A DNA stretch of 47,326 bases from Neobacillus dielmonensis (lineage in GTDB: Bacteria; Bacillota; Bacilli; Bacillales; Cytobacillaceae): contig NZ_HG942049.1 of the NCBI RefSeq assembly GCF_000612665.1, positions 1 to 47,326 on the forward strand, written 5' to 3'. Each line of letters starts with the position of its first letter. The stretch's first letter is position 1. The position numbers and the translations under genes are program-made. Under the pieces are notes generated by a model. That model worked only from the letters and a program-made list of their open reading frames with translations, was not told the origin of the DNA and did not search any database. This document shows, one piece after another, positions 8,521-15,849 of this stretch.

Positions 8521-8703
8521 ATGTTCCCACCTTATGGCTTTATGCCGGTGCCCGCTCCCAATTATGGTTCGTATTTGGGACACGGGTACCCATTATCATG
8601 GTATCATCATCATGCCCATCATTACCATCTTCCTCATCTTGCACATCATTTTCAGCCTCATAATCAACTTTTTGCCGTGCCCTTGGCGGCTCCAGTCAGG
8701 TAA
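8521..8703 (+). CDS. Small His/Pro/Tyr-rich protein
   Basis: A 60-residue product rich in His (about 12), Pro and Tyr, with a WYHHHAHHYHLPHLAHH core. A weak AGGTGA precedes the ATG. Small His/Tyr-rich proteins are common among Bacillus spore-coat and metal-binding proteins, and the spore gene cwlJ is nearby, but no family is recognised. An overlapping frame starting at 8534 is also open, so the coding call is only moderate. Confidence 0.45.
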   Translation: MFPPYGFMPVPAPNYGSYLGHGYPLSWYHHHAHHYHLPHLAHHFQPHNQLFAVPLAAPVR

Positions 8704-8759
8704 TTTCAGTTTCAGAAGGTTTTAGAACAGCCAAATGTTAATAAAAAGAATCGAGAACG

Positions 8760-8783
8760 CCATGCTGTTATCATGCAGCATGG
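8760..8783. other. Perfect 8-bp hairpin without T-run
   Basis: CCATGCTG / CAGCATGG with an 8-nt loop lies about 55 bp after the His-rich ORF. It lacks a U-tail, so it may be a transcript end structure or an operator rather than an intrinsic terminator. Confidence 0.35.
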
Positions 8784-8850
8784 TGGGCGTAACATAAATA
8801 AGATAGCTGCGTCGAGGATAATCATGGGATTACGTTTCTTTAGATCGCCT

Positions 8851-8963
8851 TTCTACAAAACTAAAGGGGAATTCTGCAAAGTCACGGACTATTCTACAAA
8901 ATCATGAGTTATTCTACAAAAATACAAATTATTCTACAAATTTTGGATATTATTTCCACAAAA
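8851..8963 (+). repeat. Six TTCTACAAA repeats phased at 20-22 bp
   Basis: TTCTACAAA or one-mismatch variants start at 8851, 8872 (TTCTGCAAA), 8892, 8912, 8932 and 8954 (TTCCACAAA). The intervals are 21, 20, 20, 20 and 22 bp with unrelated 11-13-nt spacers. The array ends 31 bp from the stop of cwlJ. Units are too short for a CRISPR repeat. Confidence 0.75.
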
Positions 8964-8993
8964 GTATGTAAAAAGCTTACTCCAAGAGTAAGC

Positions 8994-9434
8994 TTAACCG
9001 CTATAAACACTATCACATGTTCCAGCCTTTGGTTCATAAAAACAATGTTCCTTAAATTGACCTGATTGAGGTTGACCGTACCATGTTGGAGGGCATGGAG
9101 CATGTGGATTAAAATACCAAAGAGCATATTTCCCTGGGTGGTCTCTCCAATAATCCAAATTCATTTTAGCTAATCTTCTTTCGGCAGTTCTTGCTCTTTG
9201 ATAAAATACATTTCCTTTTTGAACGGCTTCAAAGGAAAAATTTCCGCCTTGTACTTGAAAAATAACTTGGTTAACTGTTCTTAAGCCTTTAAAGTCTAAG
9301 CAATTGGCTACAATTCGATTTACAATCACATTTCCAACATATAGCATTCCCTGTTTTCCTTCACCCTCGGCTTCTGCTCTCATCATCCTTGCCATTAAGT
9401 CAACATCTGAAGTTCGGTAATTTACCCTTGGCAT
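8994..9434 (-). CDS. cwlJ: Spore germination cell wall hydrolase CwlJ
   Basis: A 146-residue protein of the SleB/CwlJ hydrolase family, close to the 142 residues of B. subtilis CwlJ and lacking the N-terminal peptidoglycan-binding domain of SleB. Diagnostic segments are DVDLMARMMRAEAEGEGKQG near the N-terminus, with the presumed catalytic Glu in RAEAEGEG, then NCLDFKGLRT, YQRARTAERRLAK and ALWYFNPHAPCP. Known CwlJ sits in the spore coat and degrades cortex peptidoglycan during germination, needing GerQ for localisation. The ATG at 9434 follows GGGGGTGG; an upstream extension has no site. gerQ is not in this window. Confidence 0.92.
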   Translation of the reverse strand: MPRVNYRTSDVDLMARMMRAEAEGEGKQGMLYVGNVIVNRIVANCLDFKGLRTVNQVIFQVQGGNFSFEAVQKGNVFYQRARTAERRLAKMNLDYWRDHPGKYALWYFNPHAPCPPTWYGQPQSGQFKEHCFYEPKAGTCDSVYSG

Positions 9435-9580
9435 TTTTCCACCCCCAAAATATAGTATGAAATATAGCCTACATTGTGTCATTTATAATATGATGGCATA
9501 GCTAAGAAAGCTTCCAGTTTTTAAAGGAAAAAGAAATCTTTTTTTCTAGCACATGCCTCGTACAATTAAAACAAATGCAT

Positions 9581-9615
9581 AAAGGCGAACAGTGCCTTTC
9601 GCTGTTCGCCTTTTT
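9581..9615. terminator. Strong hairpin between cwlJ and the GH115 gene
   Basis: A perfect 12-bp stem (AAAGGCGAACAG, 9581-9592, with its complement from 9602) and a T-run on the plus strand. On the minus strand three Us follow. It lies 33 bp after the stop of the GH115 gene and is its likely terminator. Confidence 0.7.
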
Positions 9616-9647
9616 ACTTTTACTGATTGATAGCCTCAAAAAATACA

Positions 9648-11660
9648 TCAAACTTTGATTTCTTCCGCCTTTCTCTTTTTCATTACAGCATAGATCTCAT
9701 CATCCGTCGGGTAATTCCGTACATTTGTCAGTAGCATAATTCTTCGTTCTTCCTCCGTATAAAACAGTTCTCTTTGCCAATTAAAAAATCTTGGCCCGTC
9801 ACCTATTACACGTATGTAGCTCATAAGATTTTTTAATACGTACGCTGTAAACTTGCAGTTACTAAAACAATCATTTTCATGAAAGCCGTCCCAATTTTCG
9901 TATTCACTATGCCTCATTTCCGTATTAGCTGCCATGAATTTTTCAGATGCCTGGCCTGCCTTGAAAAAGGCACTCCTATAATTTTCACCTGCAAAAGCCT
10001 CATACGCCTCACAAAATGCCAATACTCCCTGTATGCAATATAGATGGATTTTTGTCTGCAAAAAGATAGTAGAATCAAACAATAACTTTTGTTTACCATC
10101 CAAGGTATTGCTTACCCGGCTGCACTTATCGTACAAATTAGTAAATGTCTTTCCTGTCACGCATGTGTTCTTGAAATATTGAACTTGCCTGTCAAACGAG
10201 ACATTTCCCGCTGCCCAGGTAAATTGAGGAGAATGATTTTTATGGTCTTTCATCCATTGACTAGCTAATACTCGAACTCCGAAATTATAAAACTGCTCCC
10301 CCGCATGGTCATCCTCATGCTTACCGTATTTCACCGCACATTTGGCATATTCCGAGAAACATTCCGCAACGCCTTCTGCTTCACCGAAATACTCTGCTGC
10401 AAATTGGACAGCATGACTTTTACTCGCAATAGCATTGCCTTCCCAAATCTTTCTTACAGCATCCAAATAATAGACATGCGGACGTATATTAGAGCAATTG
10501 ACAATCAAAAAGTCCCTCACACCTTTTGAAAACGCATGGTGCAGTTCATCATTGACCATATCCACAGAATTTGGAAGCATCGTCATATGGTTTGCTGCCT
10601 GTAAGTCATAAAACGAGACATGATAATAGATTCCATGACGTCCTTCGCTGTCTGGCAGTGCCGGCACTCGTAAATTGGTGTTTCCCTGTCTTCTTGAAAC
10701 CATTTTTCCATAACCATTATCTGCCCAAATTTTTATGATTTCCGGATTCAAGTGAATATGGCCCTCATTGTACAACTCCATAATTTCACCATATAAATTG
10801 GTACAGCAGACGGGATCCTTTACATGTGTTTTTACCATTTCATATTGAATATTGATTAAATCGCTGATAAGGGCCCCTCTTTTTTGCGGCGTGTCATATT
10901 CGGGATCATCGGACCAAAAAGGGTAATCCCCTTGGCCGCGAAACCCCAAATTATAGATGGTGTTATGCTCTTTTTGTTCCACTATCCCCTCTTCCCATAA
11001 TTGATGGAAAAGGTCAGGATATTTTTTGAAGAATGGTTCTAATTTGGGGTATGCCCTTGTAAACATTTCGGCACCCAATGGTTCTGCATGGTGATGGGTA
11101 ATCCAAAGTCCCGTATCCGCTGCTTTTTGACGATATTTCCTTGAATTACGGTCGGTCCCCGGAATCACCATATTGCCCCCGCAGCGAAGCAAGGCCTCAA
11201 ACGCCATATCCCAAAGTTCATCCGATTGATATTTCTCACACATATAATCGATTAAAACTTCATCATTAATGAACCAGCCTCTGTATTTGACTGCTTTTTG
11301 GGGCGATATGTATGTCTTTATTGGGATTTCCGCTATATCCATCGGTTCTATTTCTTGGTCCATCCAGAACCAAAACGGTTTTATTTTTAAAAATTTATGG
11401 CTAATAAACAGTAAGGCATAGACAAAACCCAAATCATTCGATGCTTTTATTTCCATAACGTCATGGGATAAAACATCAATTTGATATTGTTCTTGGTCAA
11501 GATTATGAACCTTAATCAGCTTTATACGATTTTCAATAGTTTCCGCATCAGTCATTCTTTTTTCGAGATCACGGGTAAAGATTCTAATCGCATGACCAAT
11601 TGGTTGAGAATTTACCTCTGATAGTATTTTAGTTCCCTTATTTAAAAGAAAACCATTCAT
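9648..11660 (-). CDS. GH115-type alpha-glucuronidase
   Basis: A 670-residue protein of the glycosyl hydrolase family 115 type. It has the KYRGWFINDE signature (about residues 124-133), GGNMVIPGTDRN, the HHHAEPLGAEMF segment and the WADNGYGKMVSRRQGNTN core. Characterised GH115 enzymes remove 4-O-methyl-glucuronic acid from xylan. It is at the short end of the family and lacks a signal peptide, so it probably acts on imported aldouronic oligosaccharides. The start has AAGGAGG 8 nt upstream. It is close to, but not contiguous with, the GH42 operon. Family call good; substrate inferred. Confidence 0.85.
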   Translation of the reverse strand: MNGFLLNKGTKILSEVNSQPIGHAIRIFTRDLEKRMTDAETIENRIKLIKVHNLDQEQYQIDVLSHDVMEIKASNDLGFVYALLFISHKFLKIKPFWFWMDQEIEPMDIAEIPIKTYISPQKAVKYRGWFINDEVLIDYMCEKYQSDELWDMAFEALLRCGGNMVIPGTDRNSRKYRQKAADTGLWITHHHAEPLGAEMFTRAYPKLEPFFKKYPDLFHQLWEEGIVEQKEHNTIYNLGFRGQGDYPFWSDDPEYDTPQKRGALISDLINIQYEMVKTHVKDPVCCTNLYGEIMELYNEGHIHLNPEIIKIWADNGYGKMVSRRQGNTNLRVPALPDSEGRHGIYYHVSFYDLQAANHMTMLPNSVDMVNDELHHAFSKGVRDFLIVNCSNIRPHVYYLDAVRKIWEGNAIASKSHAVQFAAEYFGEAEGVAECFSEYAKCAVKYGKHEDDHAGEQFYNFGVRVLASQWMKDHKNHSPQFTWAAGNVSFDRQVQYFKNTCVTGKTFTNLYDKCSRVSNTLDGKQKLLFDSTIFLQTKIHLYCIQGVLAFCEAYEAFAGENYRSAFFKAGQASEKFMAANTEMRHSEYENWDGFHENDCFSNCKFTAYVLKNLMSYIRVIGDGPRFFNWQRELFYTEEERRIMLLTNVRNYPTDDEIYAVMKKRKAEEIKV

Positions 11661-12064
11661 TCGTGTATCCTCCTTTTCCTTTCACACTCAATATGGTTGA
11701 TTCTTTTCTAGTCTTATATTTCATTGTCTAATTTCAGTTTCCTTGCACCTATTTAGATTCGATTCGACAAGTTCCACATCCTGCTTTGATTCATAATTTA
11801 GCAGTCTTTAAGTTTGTATTTATGTATTTGAAGGTAAGCACATCCTCAGGCGCTAGGGCTGCTTCTATTTACCCTAGGCCTTATTTTTGTCTTGGTCGGG
11901 GCGTTTGGGGACGCTTTTATTTACCCCAAGCCTTGTTTTTGCACTGGTTGGGGCATTAGGTGTTAATGTTCTTAAGAATAAAAAAATGCCCCGTTATGTT
12001 AGTTGGTTTCTAACATTTACGAGACTGAGTTAACATAATATTGTTATTTAAAACAAAGAGTTAA
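11661..12064. other. Intergenic region with a 52-bp imperfect tandem duplication
   Basis: Two 52-bp units begin at 11862 and 11914 and differ at about 8 of the first 41 positions. In the plus direction each codes for a hydrophobic stretch (unit 1 LFTLGLIFVLVGAFG, unit 2 LFTPSLVFALVGALG), but because 52 is not a multiple of three the frame shifts between them. This suggests the remains of a duplicated gene for a small membrane protein. No start codon with a ribosome site was found. Confidence 0.5.
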
Positions 12065-12274
12065 TTAATAGATATAATAGAAGATCTTTTGATACCCAAA
12101 GGGTAATACGGAAGCGACGATAACACCTATGACAATTGAAGAAGTTGAAAAAATAATGAATTTTCGAAATGATATCTCATTCCTCTTATAACCGATAAGG
12201 AACACCTTGATCATAAAAAAGATGGTAATAAATATAATAATCGCTGAAAAAACACTTGTTAAAATTACTTCCAT
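12065..12274 (-). CDS. Small two-helix membrane protein
   Basis: A 69-residue protein with two hydrophobic segments (about residues 5-25 and 38-58) joined by a basic loop YKRNEISFRK. The ATG at 12274 has AGAGGTG 6 nt upstream; a longer reading to 12304 has none. No family recognised. It is 148 bp downstream of the stop of the Sda-like gene, with a terminator between, so probably a separate transcript. Confidence 0.6.
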   Translation of the reverse strand: MEVILTSVFSAIIIFITIFFMIKVFLIGYKRNEISFRKFIIFSTSSIVIGVIVASVLPFGYQKIFYYIY

Positions 12275-12396
12275 TGAGCACCTCTTCGTAAAAAAGTTTT
12301 TCAACTAAATTTTACCATTCAACTTAGATCTTAGAAACAAGATTAATCGTTGTTAACGGGGAATTTTACAAATCAGTTCTTCCCTATTCAAATACG

Positions 12397-12441
12397 AAAA
12401 AAAAGACAGGGGTAGGCAATTACTAAGTTGCTTGCCCTGTC
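12397..12441 (-). terminator. Terminator of the Sda-like gene
   Basis: Minus-strand hairpin with GACAGGG / CCCTGTC and GCAA / TTGC pairing, followed by eight Us (12404-12397). It is 12 bp past the stop of the gene at 12453-12668. Confidence 0.85.
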
Positions 12442-12452
12442 CGACACGAACC

Positions 12453-12668
12453 TTATTTTAAAATCCCTTTACGAAAAAAGCTCTTTTTATTGTCATACCA
12501 TTCTAAGGCGACTAAAAATAACCTTCTTTCGAATAATTCTTTTTCAAAGAATTTTAAACTGTCTTCATATTTTTCTAGTACGGCTGTAACATATAATTCT
12601 ACTAGATTCTCATTACTTAGTTCTTTCACATCAATGTATGTCTCTTGTTCGTAAGCTAAAGCAGTCAC
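12453..12668 (-). CDS. Sda-like sporulation histidine kinase inhibitor under a c-di-GMP riboswitch
   Basis: A 71-residue protein whose residues 17-52 resemble Sda, the 46-residue helical-hairpin inhibitor that blocks the sporulation kinase KinA. The shared pattern is L-S-(D/N)-E-x-L-(I/V)-E-x-Y-x-x-A followed by a second helix with F-E-x-E-L/I-x-x-R-x-L, seen here as LSNENLVELYVTA and FFEKELFERRLFL. N- and C-terminal extensions of about 15 and 19 residues make it longer than Sda. The start is GTG with AGGGG 9 nt upstream. A c-di-GMP-I aptamer lies 33 nt upstream. Role in sporulation inferred from the Sda resemblance; alternatively an unrelated small helical protein. Confidence 0.65.
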   Translation of the reverse strand: MTALAYEQETYIDVKELSNENLVELYVTAVLEKYEDSLKFFEKELFERRLFLVALEWYDNKKSFFRKGILK

Positions 12669-12677
12669 CCATGCACA

Positions 12678-12702
12678 CCCCTAAAATATGTTCTATTTTA
12701 GG
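12678..12702 (-). promoter_or_regulatory. Riboswitch expression platform: hairpin over the ribosome site
   Basis: Directly after the aptamer a 9-bp hairpin (12702-12694 with 12688-12680, 5-nt loop) pairs the first A and two Gs of the AGGGG ribosome site (12682-12678). Its outer two bases (12701-12702) are also the end of aptamer stem P1, so P1 and this hairpin compete. This suggests translational control; c-di-GMP binding would be expected to loosen the hairpin, but the direction is inferred. Confidence 0.55.
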
Positions 12703-12771
12703 CAACTCAGCCGTCATAGTTTATCACCTTAGACCTGAAGCTTTGCGTCCCAATCTTTCGAATGGTTTGCC
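12701..12771 (-). ncRNA. c-di-GMP-I (GEMM-I) riboswitch aptamer
   Basis: The minus-strand RNA contains nearly every conserved GEMM-I element in order: GGCAAACC, a GAAA tetraloop in CGAAAG, the receptor GGGACGCAAAGC, the CAGGUCUAA segment and GACGGCUGAGUUGCC, with P1 closing GGCAA to UUGCC. The 71-nt length is normal for the class. It precedes the Sda-like gene. Confidence 0.95.
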
Positions 12772-12802
12772 TTTTTCTATTTTTAGAAATTTATATATTT
12801 AA

Positions 12803-12833
12803 ATTATATTACATTTTATTAAAATAATTGTAA
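12803..12833 (-). promoter_or_regulatory. Probable promoter of the riboswitch transcript
   Basis: TATAAT (12808-12803) lies 31 bp upstream of the aptamer, with TTACAA (12833-12828) 19 bp before it. The -10 is perfect, the -35 is weak and the spacing long. Confidence 0.4.
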
Positions 12834-12975
12834 CAAAAAATACACTTTTAGCAACAAAAAATTTCACTTCATTTAAAAAGTGTAAATCACTTTTCTTACC
12901 AATATATTGCAAGTGAGTTGACAATAAAATTAATTATTTTGCTTACTTCGCGTTCACCTTTTCTCTCCAATAATT

Positions 12976-13202
12976 TCAACTATCCTTCCTTAGGATTGCT
13001 ACTGGATTCGATCCTATTAAATTTACAGTCTCACATCCTTGTGATTCCATAAACGGGGTGGTTTCTTCAATATTAAAAATCATAAGCCCCAGCTGAACCA
13101 TGCCTCAGATCTTAAGTTTTCTATTGCCGATTTTAGTTTTGATTGTGGATTGGGTTTCATTAAGATTGCATCTGCAATAAACTCAAAACAATCATCCATC
13201 AT
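12976..13202 (-). pseudogene. Small gene broken by a frameshift (unknown family)
   Basis: Two short frames overlap at ATGA (13083-13080). The first (40 codons from 13202, preceded by AAAGG) gives MMDDCFEFIADAILMKPNPQ and onward; the second (35 codons) gives MIFNIEETTPFMESQGCE and onward. A one-base indel at TTATG would fuse them into one protein of about 75 residues, and the second frame lacks a good ribosome site. A translationally coupled pair is the alternative. No family recognised. Confidence 0.4.
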
Positions 13203-13372
13203 TCCCACCATCCTTTTACTTCCAGTTTATCTACTAGCAAGCAATAAAATGCAAATTATCATGTAAACTTTATTAACACTGTTCATAAGTAAATCCAAAT
13301 TTTTAATTGCACTGAATTCATCTCTTGTCCACTTAGCCAAGCAGAAAGTTCGGGCAGTTTTCCAGCAAAATA

Positions 13373-13408
13373 GAAAAGATAGCTGATTGTGCTTCTAGCT
13401 ATCTTTTC
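13373..13408. terminator. Bidirectional terminator after the opuAC-like gene
   Basis: Perfect 12-bp stem GAAAAGATAGCT / AGCTATCTTTTC with a 12-nt loop, 13 bp after the minus-strand stop. The stem itself supplies the U-rich end on both strands. Confidence 0.75.
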
Positions 13409-13421
13409 AAGTGATTATATA

Positions 13422-14309
13422 TTATTCTTTCAGATCTTCAATTGAATCAATATCCATGTATGCTGGTACGACTAATCCCTGGTGAGTACCAGTAAGATTT
13501 GGGCCCAGGTCTTCAAACTTCCCTTTGTATTTGTTGTAATAGTCAGCGTGAGTTGTAGGCAGCGCTGCACCTACCATTGCATCAGCGCTTCCGTCTGCTA
13601 TCCCAGTCCACATAGGACCTGCATCAACCTGAATTAATTTTACCTTATATCCTACACTTTCAAGCACATTCGCTACAACATTTGAGCTGGCAATCATATC
13701 ATCCCATGACACATAGAGCATTTTTAGTTCTTCACCGTCAACCTTGTTGATCCCTTCAGTCCAAGTACTTACTAACTCTTTATTTTCCTTTACCCACTCC
13801 GTTGCTGCAACAGCTGGTTCCTTTCCACTTTCCATTAAATCCATCACTTTTTCCATATCTTTTGGCTTCCAGTGAAATTGATCAAGCAACTTATAAGCAT
13901 CGGGATGTTTTTCCTTTAAACCCAGGCGAACAACCGTGTTAATCTCTTCATCTCCACCATAAATCCCTTTTGGGTCTTCTAGGTATTTTAGATCAAATTT
14001 AGAAAACATCCAGTGCGGGTTCCAGCCTGTTACAATGATTGGCTCTTTCTTGTCATATGCTCTTTTCAGAGTGGCTGTCATGGCAGCGGTTGAACCTTCC
14101 ACTACTTCCCAGTCATCGAGTCCGTATTGAGGCAGGACCTTATTGATTGTTAACTTCATTTCTCCTGCACCAGGATCGATCCCGATGATCTTGTGGTCTA
14201 CCTGTTCACCTATACTGCCAGATGAACTTCCTGTTCTCTCTCCTCCACAGGCTGTCAATCCAAACGTTAGTGCTACCGCTGAAGTGATTCCAACCAATCT
14301 TTTTAACAT
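13422..14309 (-). CDS. Glycine betaine/proline betaine binding lipoprotein (OpuAC-like)
   Basis: A 295-residue substrate-binding lipoprotein with a signal peptide ending in the lipobox LTAC (Cys21). The body follows OpuAC: KIIGIDPGAGEM, GSTAAMTATLKRAYDKKEPI, TGWNPHWMF and AGPMWTGIADGSADA, which hold the Trp residues that form the betaine-binding cage. The start has AAGGGGGA upstream. A complete OpuA importer needs the ATPase OpuAA and permease OpuAB, but neither is intact here; only a broken C-terminal piece of an OpuAA-type gene precedes it. It is therefore an orphan receptor, perhaps serving a transporter encoded elsewhere. Confidence 0.9.
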   Translation of the reverse strand: MLKRLVGITSAVALTFGLTACGGERTGSSSGSIGEQVDHKIIGIDPGAGEMKLTINKVLPQYGLDDWEVVEGSTAAMTATLKRAYDKKEPIIVTGWNPHWMFSKFDLKYLEDPKGIYGGDEEINTVVRLGLKEKHPDAYKLLDQFHWKPKDMEKVMDLMESGKEPAVAATEWVKENKELVSTWTEGINKVDGEELKMLYVSWDDMIASSNVVANVLESVGYKVKLIQVDAGPMWTGIADGSADAMVGAALPTTHADYYNKYKGKFEDLGPNLTGTHQGLVVPAYMDIDSIEDLKE

Positions 14310-14317
14310 TTACATAA

Positions 14318-14555
14318 TTCCCCCTTGTTTTTTCTTTTTGATCCATTGCGTTTCTCGCAACAGATGCCGTAAACTCCCGAACAGGACTTCTTTTCATCAA
14401 CGACATAAGTACTCGAGATTCCTAGTTCTCTCATGATTTGAAGTGCTACTCTCGGCCATTTTCCATACAAAATGTTTACCTGTTTTTATGCGATGGCCTG
14501 CAGTTAGAACTTTGGAAAAAGCAACATCCTCTACGAATCTCTCAACATTGTCGTT
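14318..14555 (-). pseudogene. Remnant of an OpuAA-type ATPase gene (CBS region)
   Basis: Upstream of the lipoprotein gene, shifted frames carry pieces in the right order for the C-terminus of an OpuAA-family ATPase: NDNVERFVEDVAFSKVLTA, then RVALQIMRELGISSTYVVDE (a CBS-domain core), then TASVARNAMDQKEK. At least two frameshifts separate them. The nucleotide-binding domain and the opuAB permease gene are gone, so an internal deletion joined the operon front to opuAC. Confidence 0.7.
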
Positions 14556-14690
14556 TTACGGTTCATTTTCCATTTCCCTTTGTCACATCCGTACTCAATT
14601 TACTTGACCTATTCACCTCCTTTGTCGGTATCGCAATTGTTAGACTGTAGTGTTCCACTTACTCTGCACATTTTAAAACGTGACCTTCAC

Positions 14691-14720
14691 ATTGTATCTA
14701 TATATGGTTAACAATGGCAA
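14691..14720 (-). promoter_or_regulatory. Promoter of the opuAA-remnant/opuAC transcript
   Basis: TTGCCA (14720-14715), 18-bp spacer, TACAAT (14696-14691) on the minus strand. An AAAGGAGGTGA site near 14622 lies downstream, as expected for the lost first gene of the operon. Confidence 0.5.
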
Positions 14721-15038
14721 AATTGGAAACTAGGGAAATTCATCCATAAAGTACGTACAGAAAAAACTTATAGCAATAAATTTACCGTATCCTTACAATT
14801 CCTATGGAATCCTTCCGTATCCTCCCGATTTGCAACTTTTTTACTAATAGAGATTTAGATAGTCTAATCAAGGACACGAATTGAAAATCGGGGTGTTGCG
14901 ACTGCATGATCAGATGAACATTTTAAGGTAAGTTGTGAATAGATAATGATGATAGAAAGTGAATTAGGGATTAAAAAGGAGAGGAGGCTGTATTAAATGT
15001 TATAATTTGAATAAATTTATATTTTACAGGGAGTAAGT
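14721..15038. other. Intergenic, nothing recognised
   Basis: AT-rich 318-bp stretch between the opuAC promoter and the next plus-strand gene. No ORF, hairpin or repeat of note was seen. Confidence 0.5.
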
Positions 15039-15746
15039 ATGGAATTAGACCTAATTAAAGCCGATTTACAGCATACATATAAAGAACTGCGAGAACAGGG
15101 ATTTGATTCTAAAGAATCATTTAATAAAATCTTAATCAAAATAGAACACCAGATTAATCATCTGACCCTTTCCATCATCAATAAGAAAACATCTTCTATG
15201 ACACTTGAAGATCTAAAAAAACTTACATCCATAGTTTATAAGAATGTTGGTGAATGGGTACAAGCACCAAAAGTGATATTTAGCGATTTGTTACCCTCAG
15301 TGCTTTATGATTATCCTAGGGAAAATGGAAATAATCCGTTTAACATTGAATGCAATGATAAATATTTTATTAGTGCAAATGGCCTTTCTTACTCCTATTC
15401 AAAATATCTATCAGAATCTGAAATTTTTCATGATTGTGAGATCTATAGAAAGATACCAATGGGATATAAAGTATTATGTTCTTATGAGAAAATGGTGTTC
15501 ATAAAGAATGGAGAAATGATAAAGAGCCTTGAGGAGATCCCAGAACAAGTCGAAGGAGATCATTATACAATTCTAACAACATCAGAGTACCTTGGTATCC
15601 GTGGTTATCAAAACGCCCCGGATTTAAGTTTAGTGGATATATCTGATTACTCAGGAGTTAAACATTGGGCCATTTGCTTGTCAAAACAAGATAATAAGGG
15701 TATTTATCTTGTTTGCAAAAATAATGCCAACATTAATTGGCATTAA
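15039..15746 (+). CDS. Hypothetical protein, 235 residues
   Basis: Soluble-looking protein without signal peptide or membrane segment. The first 60 residues are helical and charged (DLIKADLQHTYKELREQGF); the rest is mixed alpha/beta with many Tyr and a C-terminal VKHWAICLSKQDNKGIYLV strand pair. The ATG has AGGGAG at good spacing and a clean terminator follows. It is transcribed towards the toxin cassette. I do not recognise the family; a nuclease-immunity or SMI1-like role is conceivable but unsupported. Confidence 0.65.
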   Translation: MELDLIKADLQHTYKELREQGFDSKESFNKILIKIEHQINHLTLSIINKKTSSMTLEDLKKLTSIVYKNVGEWVQAPKVIFSDLLPSVLYDYPRENGNNPFNIECNDKYFISANGLSYSYSKYLSESEIFHDCEIYRKIPMGYKVLCSYEKMVFIKNGEMIKSLEEIPEQVEGDHYTILTTSEYLGIRGYQNAPDLSLVDISDYSGVKHWAICLSKQDNKGIYLVCKNNANINWH

Positions 15747-15787
15747 AATTTTTCATATTCTGCTGACGCGGGCAAGAGTTCAACAAG

Positions 15788-15812
15788 GAGTTGCGAAGGC
15801 AACTCTTTTTTT
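15788..15812 (+). terminator. Intrinsic terminator
   Basis: GAGTTGC-GAAG-GCAACTC hairpin followed by seven Ts, 41 bp after the stop of the 235-residue gene. Confidence 0.9.
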
Positions 15813-15849
15813 ATTGAACAAAACCACCATTATCCCCAAGGTATCTCAT

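Noticed and set aside
8851..8963. CRISPR array
   Set aside because: Conserved unit is only about 9 bp with 11-13-bp spacers; there are no cas genes, and CRISPR repeats are 23 bp or longer.
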